Shown in pieces: positions 21,115 to 31,400 of a DNA stretch of 64,000 bases. A program made the translations under genes and the position numbers. Each line of letters opens with the position of its first letter. Position 1 is the first letter of the stretch. Source of the DNA: Craspedostauros australis (taxonomy: Eukaryota; Bacillariophyta; Bacillariophyceae; Mastogloiales; Achnanthaceae). The stretch lies in NCBI GenBank assembly GCA_026770025.1, contig JAMXDE010000024.1:929743-993742 (forward strand), read 5' to 3'. The notes under the pieces were generated by a model, which saw only the letters and a program-made list of their open reading frames with translations, had not been told where the DNA came from and did no database searches.

Positions 21115-21246
21115 TGTAAATTATTGCTGAGCGCAGTAGTACACCGAGAGGATTGGAGTAACCAACTAATGAAATAGCAAACGAATGACTATCAACCAAC
21201 ACCATCTTCCACGATCGTAGGTTACCGTGAGCGGAACTTGCCAACA

Positions 21247-21331
21247 ACCGCCAAGCATCTGAAGGGCAAAGTGATCAAGGTCAAGAAGAGCAAGCAGCAC
21301 AAGCACTCTGCATACAACTCTACTCTCACAC
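21247..21331 (+). pseudogene. PIF/Harbinger-like transposase, continuation after the LTR nest, copy A
   Basis: After the right-hand ACCGCC duplication the frame resumes with KHLKGKVIKVKKSKQHKHS, exactly as in the uninterrupted copy B. It stops at 21331, where a 208-bp insert follows. Confidence 0.8.
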
Positions 21332-21539
21332 TATCAGCACAAAACCAAATAGTGCTAAGTACGTGACTCCCGTAGCCCCCACTATATGTAAAATTTCGCT
21401 TGTGTTCGGTTCAGCAATCGCATCGCCTGTAGCTCAACGGTAGAGCACCAGAAATTCTCACTGAGGTTCCGGGTTCGAATCCCGGCATGATACTTTGCTT
21501 TTGCTCTCCCCTCGTGATTATTACGATAGTGCTCTAGTA
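21332..21539 (+). mobile_element. 208-bp insert with tRNA-type promoter (SINE-like or MITE-like)
   Basis: Copy B lacks this block. In copy A it is flanked by CACAC on both sides (21327-21331 and 21540-21544), a 5-bp target duplication. It contains a tRNA-like segment with textbook RNA polymerase III A and B boxes. Its ends (TATCAGCAC... and ...AGTGCTCTAGTA) form a short, imperfect inverted repeat, so it could be a tRNA-derived SINE or a tiny DNA element that captured a tRNA. There is no A-rich tail. Confidence 0.65.
21424..21490 (+). tRNA. tRNA-like pseudogene with intact A and B boxes
   Basis: TAGCTCAACGG (21430-21440) fits the A box and GGTTCGAATCC (21472-21482) the B box, 42 bases apart, as in tRNA genes without a long variable arm. 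The D arm (GCTC...GAGC) and T arm (CCGGG...CCCGG) pair perfectly. The acceptor stem and anticodon stem pair poorly (about 4 of 7 and 3 of 5), and the base before the TTC in the anticodon position is A rather than the usual T. I read it as the tRNA-derived head of a mobile insert rather than a working tRNA-Glu gene. Confidence 0.5.
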
Positions 21540-21741
21540 CACACACTTGCGTCAGTGCGCAGAGCGGGGCAATCATAATCTCACAGCAACCTTCCGCTGC
21601 CTCCTCACTCCCCTTCCTACTGATAACATCCGACGTGGCAGGATCATGTGGTCTTCTATCCTTCTTCACAATTGGAAGAACGAGGCCTGCGATCGCAATC
21701 AGATTCGTACCTACCTCAGGGACGTCTTCTCCAAGCTCTAG
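21540..21741 (+). pseudogene. PIF/Harbinger-like transposase, C-terminal part, copy A
   Basis: The frame carries LRQCAERGNHNLTATF, where the Glu (21562-21564) fits the third catalytic residue of the DDE_4 fold. It continues with RRGRIMWSSILLHNW and RNQIRTYLRDVFSKL and ends at TAG. The N-terminal and middle parts lie at 6187-6654 and 7462-7881, more than 13 kb away, because of the nest. All three acidic residues of the enzyme thus survive in copy A, but on separated pieces. Confidence 0.8.
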
Positions 21742-21791
21742 GAGGACTACTTGTAAATAACCGTAATGAACAGTGCAGTTGGAAGCATGAA

Positions 21792-22599
21792 TGTCGAGAT
21801 GTACATGCGTGTATATGTTAAGATGTACGTGAATATGTTCATCGTTCACCCATTATTCTCTTATACATGTACGGACAGTACAACTACGCTCGTGTGGTCA
21901 GTATGCTGTGATTTGTCAAAATCACACCACAAATGGAACACACGAAAATGAGCAAGATTTTTGGAGGAAATTTGCAATCAGCGATTTCTGAGAGAATCAG
22001 GAACGTCGTCCGTCCATCCATCAATGGAAACGTATGGTATCGAGCGAAGCTCGATGTACCTCCCAACTAAACCCCAGATGACGATATCATCTGACAGACC
22101 ATCGCATCATCGATGGAACGTGACATCTGGAGGAACAAGACAGGCGACAGCTGACGTCGACAGGATGTCATCATGTCACCATGTCGACATCTGTCTCCAT
22201 GTCAGAAGCAGAAGGTGAAGATTTGATGACCGAAGGGCATCGAGATCATGGATACACGAAGAGGAGTTCAAGTGGTAAGTACTTGTGGAGTAGAAACCAG
22301 CGATGAACTCATGGAGTGTTGAATGCGGAGTATGCATCGAACACGGAGTATTGTGTAACATGAACACATAACATTGAGAAGAGAGAGAATACGAAGAGTA
22401 GCAAGAGAGCATCTCGCGTACCGACTCATAGTCGGACGACCCAATCTACAAAACAGACAAACGCGCCGAGAGCATTGGGCAAGAGAACGGAGACACTGAG
22501 AGGATCGGAGTGCTCAACTAATGAAATAGCAAATGAAACGACTATCAACCAACACCGTCTTCCACGATCGTAGGCTTCCGTGAGCGGAACTTGCCAACA
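21792..22599 (+). mobile_element. Copia-type LTR, 808 bp, copy A
   Basis: It begins TGTCGAGATGTACATGCG and ends GAACTTGCCAACA. Internal blocks match the other LTRs of this family, for example GGAGGAAATTTGCAAT, a TGACATCTGGAGG region and GAATGCGGAGTATGCATCG. The flanks (CATGAA and CAAGCC) do not match, so no target duplication is visible. It directly abuts a 5'-truncated Copia polymerase fragment. It may therefore be the remaining end of a rearranged element rather than a clean solo LTR. Confidence 0.75.
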
Positions 22600-23820
22600 C
22601 AAGCCGACATCCACCGACCCGTCTACTTACACCTCCCTCGCAGCCTCCGATCTACGAATGGATCCAACATGTGCCTCAAACTGGTCAAAAGCCTGTACGG
22701 GCTGACTATAGCTCCCAAGCTATGGTACCAACACCTCGTGCACGCCCTCCTCGCAGAAGGGTTTCACGCATGTGACCAGGAGAGGTGCCTGTTCATGCGC
22801 GATGGAATGATGATCGTTCTCTACGTGGACGATGCTGGCATCGCCTCACGTACGGAAGGAGAAGCAGACGCATTCATTGAATCCATGCACAAGCGCAGGT
22901 GTGACCTCACACGAGAAGGCACGTTCACGGAGTTCTTGGGGATATCCCTTCACAAAGACCCCAAGGCCAACACCATCCACCTCAAGCAAACCGGCCTCAT
23001 CAACAAAATCATCGAGGCCACTGGCATGCAGGACTGCAAGCCCAACGTGACTCCCACAACACAACTGGCGCTTGGGGCATCAACTGACCAACCCCCGATG
23101 AAGGAAGCATGGAACTACTGCTCCATTGTCGGTATGCTGCTCTATTTGACTATGAACACACGTCCTGACCTGGCCTACGCCGTCTCTCAGGTGGCCCGAT
23201 TCAGCAACGACCTGCGCCAGTCACATGCAAAGGCCGTCAAAATGATAGTGCGCTACCTCCGTCACACCAACATGATGGGAACCATCGTCCGGCCAACGGG
23301 CTAACTCAACCTGGAATGCTATGTTGACGCCGATTTTGCTGGCCTATACAAGCACGAATCCGATGAGTCACCAAACGCAGTACGCTCTCGCACGGGATAC
23401 GTCATCATCCTTGGTGGCTGTCCGCTTGTGTGGAAATCGAAACTACAGACGGAGATCGCTCTATCCACGATGGAGCCGGAGTACGCTGCACTGTCTCTCG
23501 CCATGCGCGCCCTCATCCCAATGCAGCAGCTCATCAACGAAGTGAACGCATCAACTAGCCTGAATCAACCACTACAGACCAACATCCAATGCACTGTTTT
23601 TGAAGACAACGAAGCGTGCATTTCGCTGGCCACAAACCACAAGGTCACCGCGCAAACCAAACACTTTCTAACCAAATGGCACTTCTTTTGGCATTGGGTC
23701 AAAGAGGGCTTCATCTGAATCCTACACGTACCAACACCACACCAGATCGCTGATATCTTCACCAAGGGCCTTGCGCGGGATGCATTCGAGCATCTGCGCC
23801 GGATGCTCATGGGATGGTAA
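22600..23820 (+). pseudogene. Copia RT-RNase H fragment, second element, copy A
   Basis: The frame encodes the C-terminal half of a Copia polyprotein. Reverse transcriptase is entered in mid-domain (QADIHRPVYLHLPRSL), with KLVKSLYGL, the catalytic VLYVDDAG and FLGISLHKD. RNase H follows, with CYVDADFAG, GYVIILGG, EYAALS and EDNEACISL, and the polyprotein terminus is marked by ADIFTKGLARDAFEHL. A TAA at 23302-23304 and a TGA at 23716-23718 interrupt it. Gag, protease and integrase are missing. It is a different, more distant element than the Copia at 25307-33139. It ends at TAA 23818-23820. Confidence 0.88.
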
Positions 23821-24654
23821 CAGCAACACAAATTGTGAACTGTTGATCGAACGATGGAGGTTTTTACACCAGGGACATGCTTCGCACTACGCCAAGAGGG
23901 AGAGTTGGGACAGACTTGTTCCGGGACTTATCCGGGACTCAATTGTCCATGTCGCGTACACGGTACCCGGTATCCGAAACCGATACTGTGATGAAAGACT
24001 ACCGCGCACATGATGTGTAGTTGAACCACAATCCACACTCTGCTCACTCTCCAGCTCATGCACCCCTGCCACCTGTCCAACTAACCATCTCGCAGAACCT
24101 GTATGCATCTTGAAGCATATCCATGTCAATGGACCAGGTGCTGCTCTACGGATGGCAATTCCTGGACAGCTGTGTGTGCAGAACCATCACAACATGTTGC
24201 TGTACAACAAGAACGGCTGAAGCACGACAGCATGAACCCCTACCTTTTTACTCGATCGTCCTATCAATAGAAGCTTAACACATAAAACAAGCAATCAGAA
24301 ACAATCTTCGCAGCTTACTTCCGAATCTACTACAGTTACATCACCATCTGATACAGCTTTGTTCTCGACATCAAACGGCGCCAAAACCGGTTGAAGGGCA
24401 GACCATCCTCCTGACAACGTGCGAAAGACACGGAATGCCAACCCCTGTTCACAGTCTCAGCAGAGACAACAGAGATGAGTCATAATGACTTCACATCACA
24501 CACACACACACTGGAGGGGTTCGAGTGGCCCCAGAACTTGGGTACTGAGACACACCAGGATGACTCAATGCCAGGGGGAGCCCCGCAATAGAGACTGGTC
24601 TGGTCACAATGGAGACAGCCACTTTCGTGAGGATTAGGGTCTTTCCAATGCCCA

Positions 24655-24666
24655 CGTGACGTCACG
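24655..24666. promoter_or_regulatory. Perfect palindrome with G-box and CRE cores
   Basis: CGTGACGTCACG is a perfect 12-bp inverted repeat. With the preceding bases it contains CACGTG and TGACGTCA, the classic binding cores of bZIP/bHLH-type regulators. It lies about 230 bases upstream of the small open frame at 24896 and recurs at 47671-47682 in copy B. Regulatory use is only a possibility. Confidence 0.35.
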
Positions 24667-24895
24667 ATTCGCTTTCTTCCTTTCCTGTCGCCCACACTGT
24701 TTCGTCAAACTGTTTGTTTCCTCGTGGTACCAACATTGGTTTTCGCGTTTTTGCCCAATCTGAGCAACAATTATTGATTGACTGTCCGGATCTCTCTCTT
24801 TTTGTAACTTGTGTGTGCCAATCAATGCATGATTCTTGTCTCTTCATGTTGCTTTCTGTCCAAACAGCAGCCACCGCTCAAAAATACGGACGATA

Positions 24896-25237
24896 ATGCC
24901 AACAATTGAGCACTTTGATACGTGGCGTACTCGCGCTGTTGGCAACGAGGAAGAGCGTTGGTTTCTTGTGTGTGGCAATCCATGCTCTACTCTGAACACA
25001 ACCATTCAGAAACTCGTTGACAAGACCACCAATCGACACTGCCTCCTCCCTCCTGCCCTTCCAACTCAACTTCATCCGTGGAGCAATTGTGTAGCTCATG
25101 CAGCAGTGGGATCAAGAGTGAAAGAAGAAGCATGCCATGCCAAGAACCCAAGCCATGCCAACAAACAATCCCCAACAATAAATATACTTCAACACAACAG
25201 TCCCCCACCCTCTCATACTCAGATGTGCAATACTTGA
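24896..25237 (+). CDS. Small hypothetical protein, copy A
   Basis: This frame of 113 codons starts at ATG 24896 (MPTIEHFDTWRTRAVGNEEE). It has Cys/His/Trp in the middle (WFLVCGNPC, LHPWSNCVAHA) and a Ser/Pro/Asn-rich tail. No family recognised. The same frame is kept in copy B (47912-48253), but as the copies are nearly identical this is weak evidence of selection. It may be chance. Confidence 0.25.
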   Translation: MPTIEHFDTWRTRAVGNEEERWFLVCGNPCSTLNTTIQKLVDKTTNRHCLLPPALPTQLHPWSNCVAHAAVGSRVKEEACHAKNPSHANKQSPTINILQHNSPPPSHTQMCNT

Positions 25238-25306
25238 CATTCAACAAACACCCATCCATCCATCCCTGTCACACCAATGTGCCTGTAGAGATATCGTTGA
25301 CACCTG

Positions 25307-26092
25307 TGTCGAGATGTACATTCGTGTATGTGCATCGCTCACCCGTTGTTCTCTTATAATCGTCTACGGATGGTACAACTACATTCGTGTCATGAGTGAA
25401 CTGTGATTTGCCAAAATCACATCACGAAATGGAACACACAAAAACGAACAGAATTTCTGGAGGAAATCTGTAAACAACAATTTCTGAGAGTATCAGGAAC
25501 ATCATTCGTCCATCCATCAACAAAACATGTGATATCAAGTCTGGATTGATATACTTCCCAACTAAACCTCAAATGACAATACCCTCGCTGACCCATCACA
25601 TCATCGATGGAATGTGGAATGACAAGGACCTTGGAATCTGACAGCTGATGTTGACAAGATGCCATTGTGTCACCACGTCAACATCTGTCTCCACATCAGA
25701 TCAAGGATGCAAAGATTTGATGGCCAAGGGACATCAAGATTGTAAGTGTGCAAGGAGGAATACAGTGTGGATGCATTGGCAATTCCTCATGGAGTAGTGA
25801 GCCTGTAGATAGCGAAATGCGGAGTACGCATCGAATATGGAATATCGCATGGTGTGAACATGCAATACGAAGAGAGAGAGAGAGAGAGAACATGAGCAAG
25901 AGCAAGAGAGTAGCTCGCATACCAACTCCTAGTCGGACCATCAAACAGATGCGCCAAGAGCATTGGTCAAAGAAACAGAGTACACCAAGAGAATTGGAGT
26001 AGCAACGTAATGAAATAGTAGAGAGAATCAGCACCAAACAACAACACCATCTTCCACGATTGCAAGGTATCCGTTTGCAAAACTTGCCAACA
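25307..26092 (+). repeat. 5' LTR of Copia, copy A
   Basis: TGTCGAGATGTACATTCG to AACTTGCCAACA, 786 bp. TTATAAT near 25355 is a possible core promoter element, and a GA repeat lies at about 25869-25890. The bases GAGTACACC near 25975 correspond to the empty TA site of the mariner insertion in the LTR at 7882. Confidence 0.88.
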
Positions 26093-26173
26093 CGATTATA
26101 AACGTTAGATCAGGGCAAGCCCACGGATCGGATTGTGCAAGGAAGACAACATCATTCAAGAGCAGCAGGCTGA

Positions 26174-28480
26174 ATGAGCAAGGAAGAGGAATTGAAAGAC
26201 ATCCCTCTGTCCAATCCAACTATCAAGCAAGAAGAAGGTGCAAGTGAGACTCCACCTCAACCACAGAAGGAAGAGGGCGCGCCCACTGTCCTCTCTAGCA
26301 CAGAAGGAAGCGCGATCGACGAGATCAAAGAGGAACGGTCTGCAAGACTACACCGCGAGGAGAAGACCATTCTCAAGGCAATCAAGCAAGAGGAGACTGG
26401 TGTGACGAAGAGCATTCGCACGGCCAAGCAGAGCGGAACAAATAAGACGACACGGAGAGGAGAATCTGTGACGAAAAACATCTCCGCGCTAACACGAGCA
26501 AAAATCGAAAAAGTGACCACACAGAAACAAATGAAAATCACGAGCGTGCGGGCAACATCAATGAAACAACGAAGCAACATGGCAACATCAGCCAACATGA
26601 ACAAGCAACGCATCAAGGCGCCGGTGTTCAGCGGTGACCAAGAAGACTATAACGCATGGGAGTCCCAGGCAAAGGTGTACGTACGTACACAGAAGACAAG
26701 AGATGTGATGTTGGGCAAGACAAAGATCCCAACAATGAGTGAGATCGGAGCCACCACAGGAGAAGACAAGGAAGAAATGGAGGAGACCCACAAGCTGGCA
26801 GCTCACTGCTTCAGCAATCTGATCCTCATGATGGATGCAGAGAAGGGAAAAGGCAAGCAGGCCATCCAATACATCAATCAGTGCATCTCCGACAATTACC
26901 CTGAGGGGAATCCACACGCAGCATGGAACGTTCTTGCGGAAAAGTTCCGGCCATCTGACGCAGCCACGAAGATCAAACTCAAGCGTCAATTCAACAACAA
27001 AAGGATGAAGAGAGACACGGACCCCGACGTCTACATCATGCAACTCGAGATCTTACGCTCACGTCTCCACGATGTTGGATACACGATCACCAATGAGGAA
27101 ATGATCATGCAGATCCTCAGCATGATGAGCAGCGAATACAAAACTCACGTCATGAACTTTCATCACCAACTCACGTTCAACCCAGATGTAGTCACCATCA
27201 ACGCGATCAGAGGAGTACTCCGCACAGCACACACCACTCATCAAGGAGGAAAGGCGTACGTTGACAACTTCCAAGACAGCAACATGAAGAGCAACGACAC
27301 CAGCTTCACGAGCACCGGTAACTTCAAGGGGACCTGCCACAACTGTGGTGTGTATGGTCATAGATCTGCAGATTGCCCCAAACGTAAGAAATCGAACAAC
27401 AAGAAAAACAACAACAACAAAATGAACGGAAAGCGTATCAACAAGAACAATGGAAGCGTCTTCAACAGGAAGCGCAACTACTGCGGCATCTTCGGACATC
27501 GCGAGGCAGAGTGTCGAAAGAAGAAGTTCAACAAGAAGAAGAAGGCCGACGAGCAGGCCAACACAGCAAACGAAGGACACGACAAGAGCGGGCACAAGAT
27601 GGTACTCTCAGCAAAGGACATGCTGCTCTGCATGTTGGTGTCTGATGACTACATCGAAGATTCCTTCTTTGATAACTTCGAGCACGTTGGGAGTGACGAC
27701 AAAGTGCAGGACGATGAGATCGTCCCGGAGTGGCTCCGCAAGGAGTCCATCATCCACAAGGTGGATCCAAGACGTGAAGTGAGCTACGAATGCTGCTTCA
27801 ACGCGAACGACCTGATTGGTCCATACGGTGATGGAGCTGAGATGGACAACGAGGCCATCGATAGCGACATCGAAGAGGCCATGAGTGAAGAAGATGCCAA
27901 CACCAACGAGAACGGCGCAGATCAAGACAACCACAGCGTCTCCGGAGACGAGATGAATGGCGGCAAGGCGCCGCCTCCTCCAGCAGCGGGGAACAACAGA
28001 ACGGGTATCTTCAACGAAGATCGCAGCAACGGATCGGTAGAAGAAGATCGATTCAATCCAAATGAAGAGGTCGTCTATCCATACGACATCGTATTCGCGC
28101 CGATCGTGGAATTCACCAGACAGGGCATCAACTTCAGAAACGATGCGATTCCACGACTAACGGCAACTGCAGAGATCATGCAACGACAGCTCATCCGCAA
28201 CGCTGTAATGACGGCAGGCATGCGCTTGTACTCAGACGATGACGATGCAGGAGAGCGACACCTGTGGGTGTGCACGACAGCAACCACGCTGTGCAACAAC
28301 TTCTGGTCCATCAAAGAGATTCTCGCCAATGGATCAGTCATCAACCGATTGTTGGGGGAATACAACAACAATCCAATTCCCAACATGGCATTGCACTACA
28401 TCCTGGGAAGATGCATGCACGTGCTCCTGCACGAGCGACCACGCGTCACGCCATACGATCCGGTGACTGGACTTCATTGA
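26174..28480 (+). pseudogene. Copia gag part, copy A (768 codons to first TGA)
   Basis: The ATG at 26174 lies 82 bases after the 5' LTR. Residues 1-150 are Lys/Glu/Thr-rich. Residues about 155-350 form a UBN2-type gag domain (YNAWESQAKVYV, AAWNVLAEKF, KLKRQFNNKRM, YIMQLEILRSRL). A CCHC zinc knuckle, CHNCGVYGHRSADC, sits near residue 390. A second knuckle, RNYCGIFGHREAEC, has Arg (CGC) where the first Cys should be. A long acidic linker with PPPPA follows. The frame meets TGA at 28478-28480 but stays in phase with pol. Gag normally forms the virus-like particle. Copy B has the same frame at 49192-51498. Confidence 0.85.
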
Positions 28481-31400
28481 GACAGCACGACCCCAGCTGT
28501 GCCCGCAGAACCGTACTACGATGGCGTGACCTACCATGGAATGGACGATGGGAACAACGATCCCAACAACAATGACTACAAAGACGACATGGCAGCGGCT
28601 GCCATGGAACAGCTCCACGAACTGAGCACCAAATACAAGGACAAGGTCAACAAGGACATCTGGCTTGCCAACAGCAGAGCTTCTTATCACATCGTGAATT
28701 CAGATGCCGCCCTCTTCTTCGTGCGGCACATCAAGTCCTTCGTCCAAGTGGGAGACAGCACGAAGCTGGACTCTCCCAAGATGGGATCCATTCGCTTGAA
28801 GGTCAAGCAGCGAGACAACACTGGTCACGTCATCCGGCTCGACGACGTGAAGTACACACCGAAAATGGCGGTGAACCTTTTCTCTATGAACAAGGCTCTG
28901 TACAACGGTTACCAGATTGGTAACGACGGCATTCTGATGGACATCATCAACAAAGCAGGGAAGAAGATCATCTTCGATTGGATCTTTCCCACCTCCAACA
29001 GATTCATCACAGGAGTGCAGATGCATCCCATCATGCCAACTGAGGACGACAAGGCTTGCACAACCATCGTCAAGAGCCCATCCAAAGAGGTGAGCGCGGT
29101 GGAATTGCATCGAATGCTCGGCCACGCGCCACTCGAGACCATAAAGCGGACGGCCGCTCAGTACGGATGGAAGATCATTGGCGAGATGCCGGTATGTCGC
29201 GACTGCGCGGTCATGAACGCTAGAATGAAGAACATCTCGAAGGCGACGATTCCAAGAGCAACTCGCCGCGGCGAACGTCTCTTCATTGACATTAGTTACA
29301 CTAAACACATAAGCTTTGGAGATAAACGCTACTGGACCCTGATCGTGGACGACTGCACAGATCACTGCTGGAGTTTCTTTCTGAAGAACAAAAGTGACCA
29401 ACCAGGATACATCAAACGATTTGTGCAAACGATCAAATCACTGACAGGTGACCAACAGATCATCTTCCGAGGTGACAACAGCGGAGAGAACAAATCCACG
29501 CAGGATATTCTCATCGATGCAGGACTCAACGTGAAATTCGAATACACGGCATCGAACACGCCGCAACAGAACAGCAGAGTGGAACGCAAGTTCGCGTACC
29601 TCTACACCAAGATCCGCTCCATGCTCAACGGAGCACAACTCGACAAAGAGTATAGGCACGGCCTGTGGGCAGCAGCTGCAAGCACTGCCACCGCCATCGC
29701 CAACATCACCGTAGCAAAGAATCAAAAGGAGTCACCACATTGACAATTCTTCGGCAGCGATCCACCATACGCGGATGCACTCCGCACATTTGGAGAGGTG
29801 GGTGTCGTGAAGACTACCTACGGCGGGATCACCGCCAAACTCAAGAACAGAGGAGAAGAGATGGTGTTCATCGGATATGCACACCAACATGCATCAGGGG
29901 TCTACAACATGTACAGACCATCGACCAAATCACTGGTCTGCTCTTGAGACATCAAATGGCTCAACCAATCATACGGACAGTTCCGTGGCTGGGCACCAGC
30001 ACCGAACATATCCAGCGAAGTAGGAACGACAGACGCAGACGGCTTCACAACCATTGGACGGAAGGGAGCAATGCCAAAGACGGCAATGCGTCAAGCATCA
30101 GAAGCGAAGAGAGTATCTTTTGCTGACAACAACAGATATCACATCCTATCAGATAGCGACGATGAGGATGACGAAGACGATGGAGCAGTAACCCAACTAG
30201 TCCACAATGACGAGGAAGATCGGAGCGAATCCAATCAGGAGGATGACGAGATCATACCATCCGGCGACGAAGCCGACGATGACACAGGCGTTACTCCTCC
30301 GAACACACCAGCGAGGTCTAAACATGACACACCATCCAGACCTCCACCAAGCAAACCAAGCAAGCGTGACGTAGCTAGAAAGGAGAGAATCCGACGTCAT
30401 GAAGCATGAGGCAGGAAGGGAGAAACTAATCCCAAACCGACTACAGGGAAGAGTATTCCCAGAGCTCTGCGTGAGCTCGCAGACTTCAATGAACGAGGTC
30501 GAAAGGAAGAAGGCTATGAGAGCGATCCATCATCCGATGAGGCGAGTGACGAACTCAGCGATGAGATAACTGACGAATCCAACAATGAGACTACAGATGA
30601 CAAAGAGATTGAAGACGAAGGAGAAGCGATCGAAATCACTCATCATAGCACAACTGGACTATACGGGATGAATGCAATCATCACCGAGTCACCGGCAATC
30701 GACATCGGACTGTCGATGCAGGACGAGAACAAGGAACCAGAGAAGCACATCGAGCCAATGACATTCGATGGAGCCTTCAATCACCCAGATCCCATCCATC
30801 GAAAGGGATATCGAGCAGCCATCAAAAAGGAGTTCGACTCCATGGATACACGCAAGGTGTACAGCAAGATCAAACAAGACGCCATCCCACACAGCCGCAG
30901 ATGCCGCAAGCGCAAATGGGTCTTCAAGTTGAAGCGCGACGGCACACATCGAGCGCGGCTCGTTGCATGTGGCTATTCACAAGTCGCAGGAGTGGACTTC
31001 CAAGAGCATTACTCACCCGTCATCCATGACGTGACCTATCGGGTCATGATGGTGATCATGCTAATCAAGAAGATGGACTGCGCACTCGTCGATGTTGTAA
31101 CGGCATTCCTGCATGGAGACCTCGACAAGGAGATCTACATGAACTGTCCCAACGGGATGGATCATCAACCAGACGAAGCCCTGACCCTACACAAGCCAAT
31201 CTACGGACTTGTGCAGAGCGCCAGGCAATGGTTCAAGATGTTGGTGTCGACCCTCAAGAATATCAACTTCGAACAGAGCGCAGCAGACCCGTGCCTGTTC
31301 TACAGGAAGACGAACGAAGGAAGCATGATCGTGGCCATCTACGTGGACAATTGCTTCTGCTGCAGAGACTCCAAGGCATTGGAGAGATTCCTGAAGGACA

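Larger units (their letters stand above)
8568..21139 (+). mobile_element. Tc1/mariner-like element with 25-bp perfect TIRs, carrying a nested LINE
   Basis: The left end, CTACTGCGCTCAGC..., and the right end are perfect inverted repeats of 25 bp (8568-8592 and 21115-21139), with weaker pairing for another 20 bp. TA flanks both ends (8566-8567 and 21140-21141). The related LTR at 25307-26092 has GAGTACACC at the matching point, which is the unfilled TA target. Without the LINE the element is about 4.1 kb. Its right arm encodes a mariner-type transposase remnant. Its left arm holds a different gene fragment (10310-10849), so the element may be composite. Confidence 0.85.
7882..21246 (+). mobile_element. 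Copia-type solo LTR in the transposase gene, itself split by a mariner-like element
   Basis: The left part (7882-8567) starts TGTCGAGATGTACA and the right part (21140-21246) ends AACTTGCCAACA. Joined, they match the LTRs at 21792-22599 and 25307-26092 over their whole length, allowing for divergence. The target duplication ACCGCC flanks it (7876-7881 and 21247-21252). Copy B has the uninterrupted transposase with a single ACCGCC at this point, which is a clean empty site. No internal retrotransposon sequence belongs to this LTR, so it is a solo LTR that later received other elements. Confidence 0.85.
23821..25306. other. 1.5-kb spacer between the two Copia remnants, copy A
   Basis: No known gene. 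It holds a CA microsatellite near 24495-24512, a 12-bp perfect palindrome at 24655-24666 and a small open frame at 24896-25237. The missing 3' LTR of the upstream Copia fragment might lie at its left end, but no TG...CA block can be defined. The copy in B (46837-48322) appears essentially identical. Confidence 0.5.

Noticed and set aside
21424..21490. Functional tRNA-Glu gene
   Set aside because: Acceptor and anticodon stems pair poorly, the base before the anticodon is not T, and the segment lies in a mobile insert absent from the sister copy.
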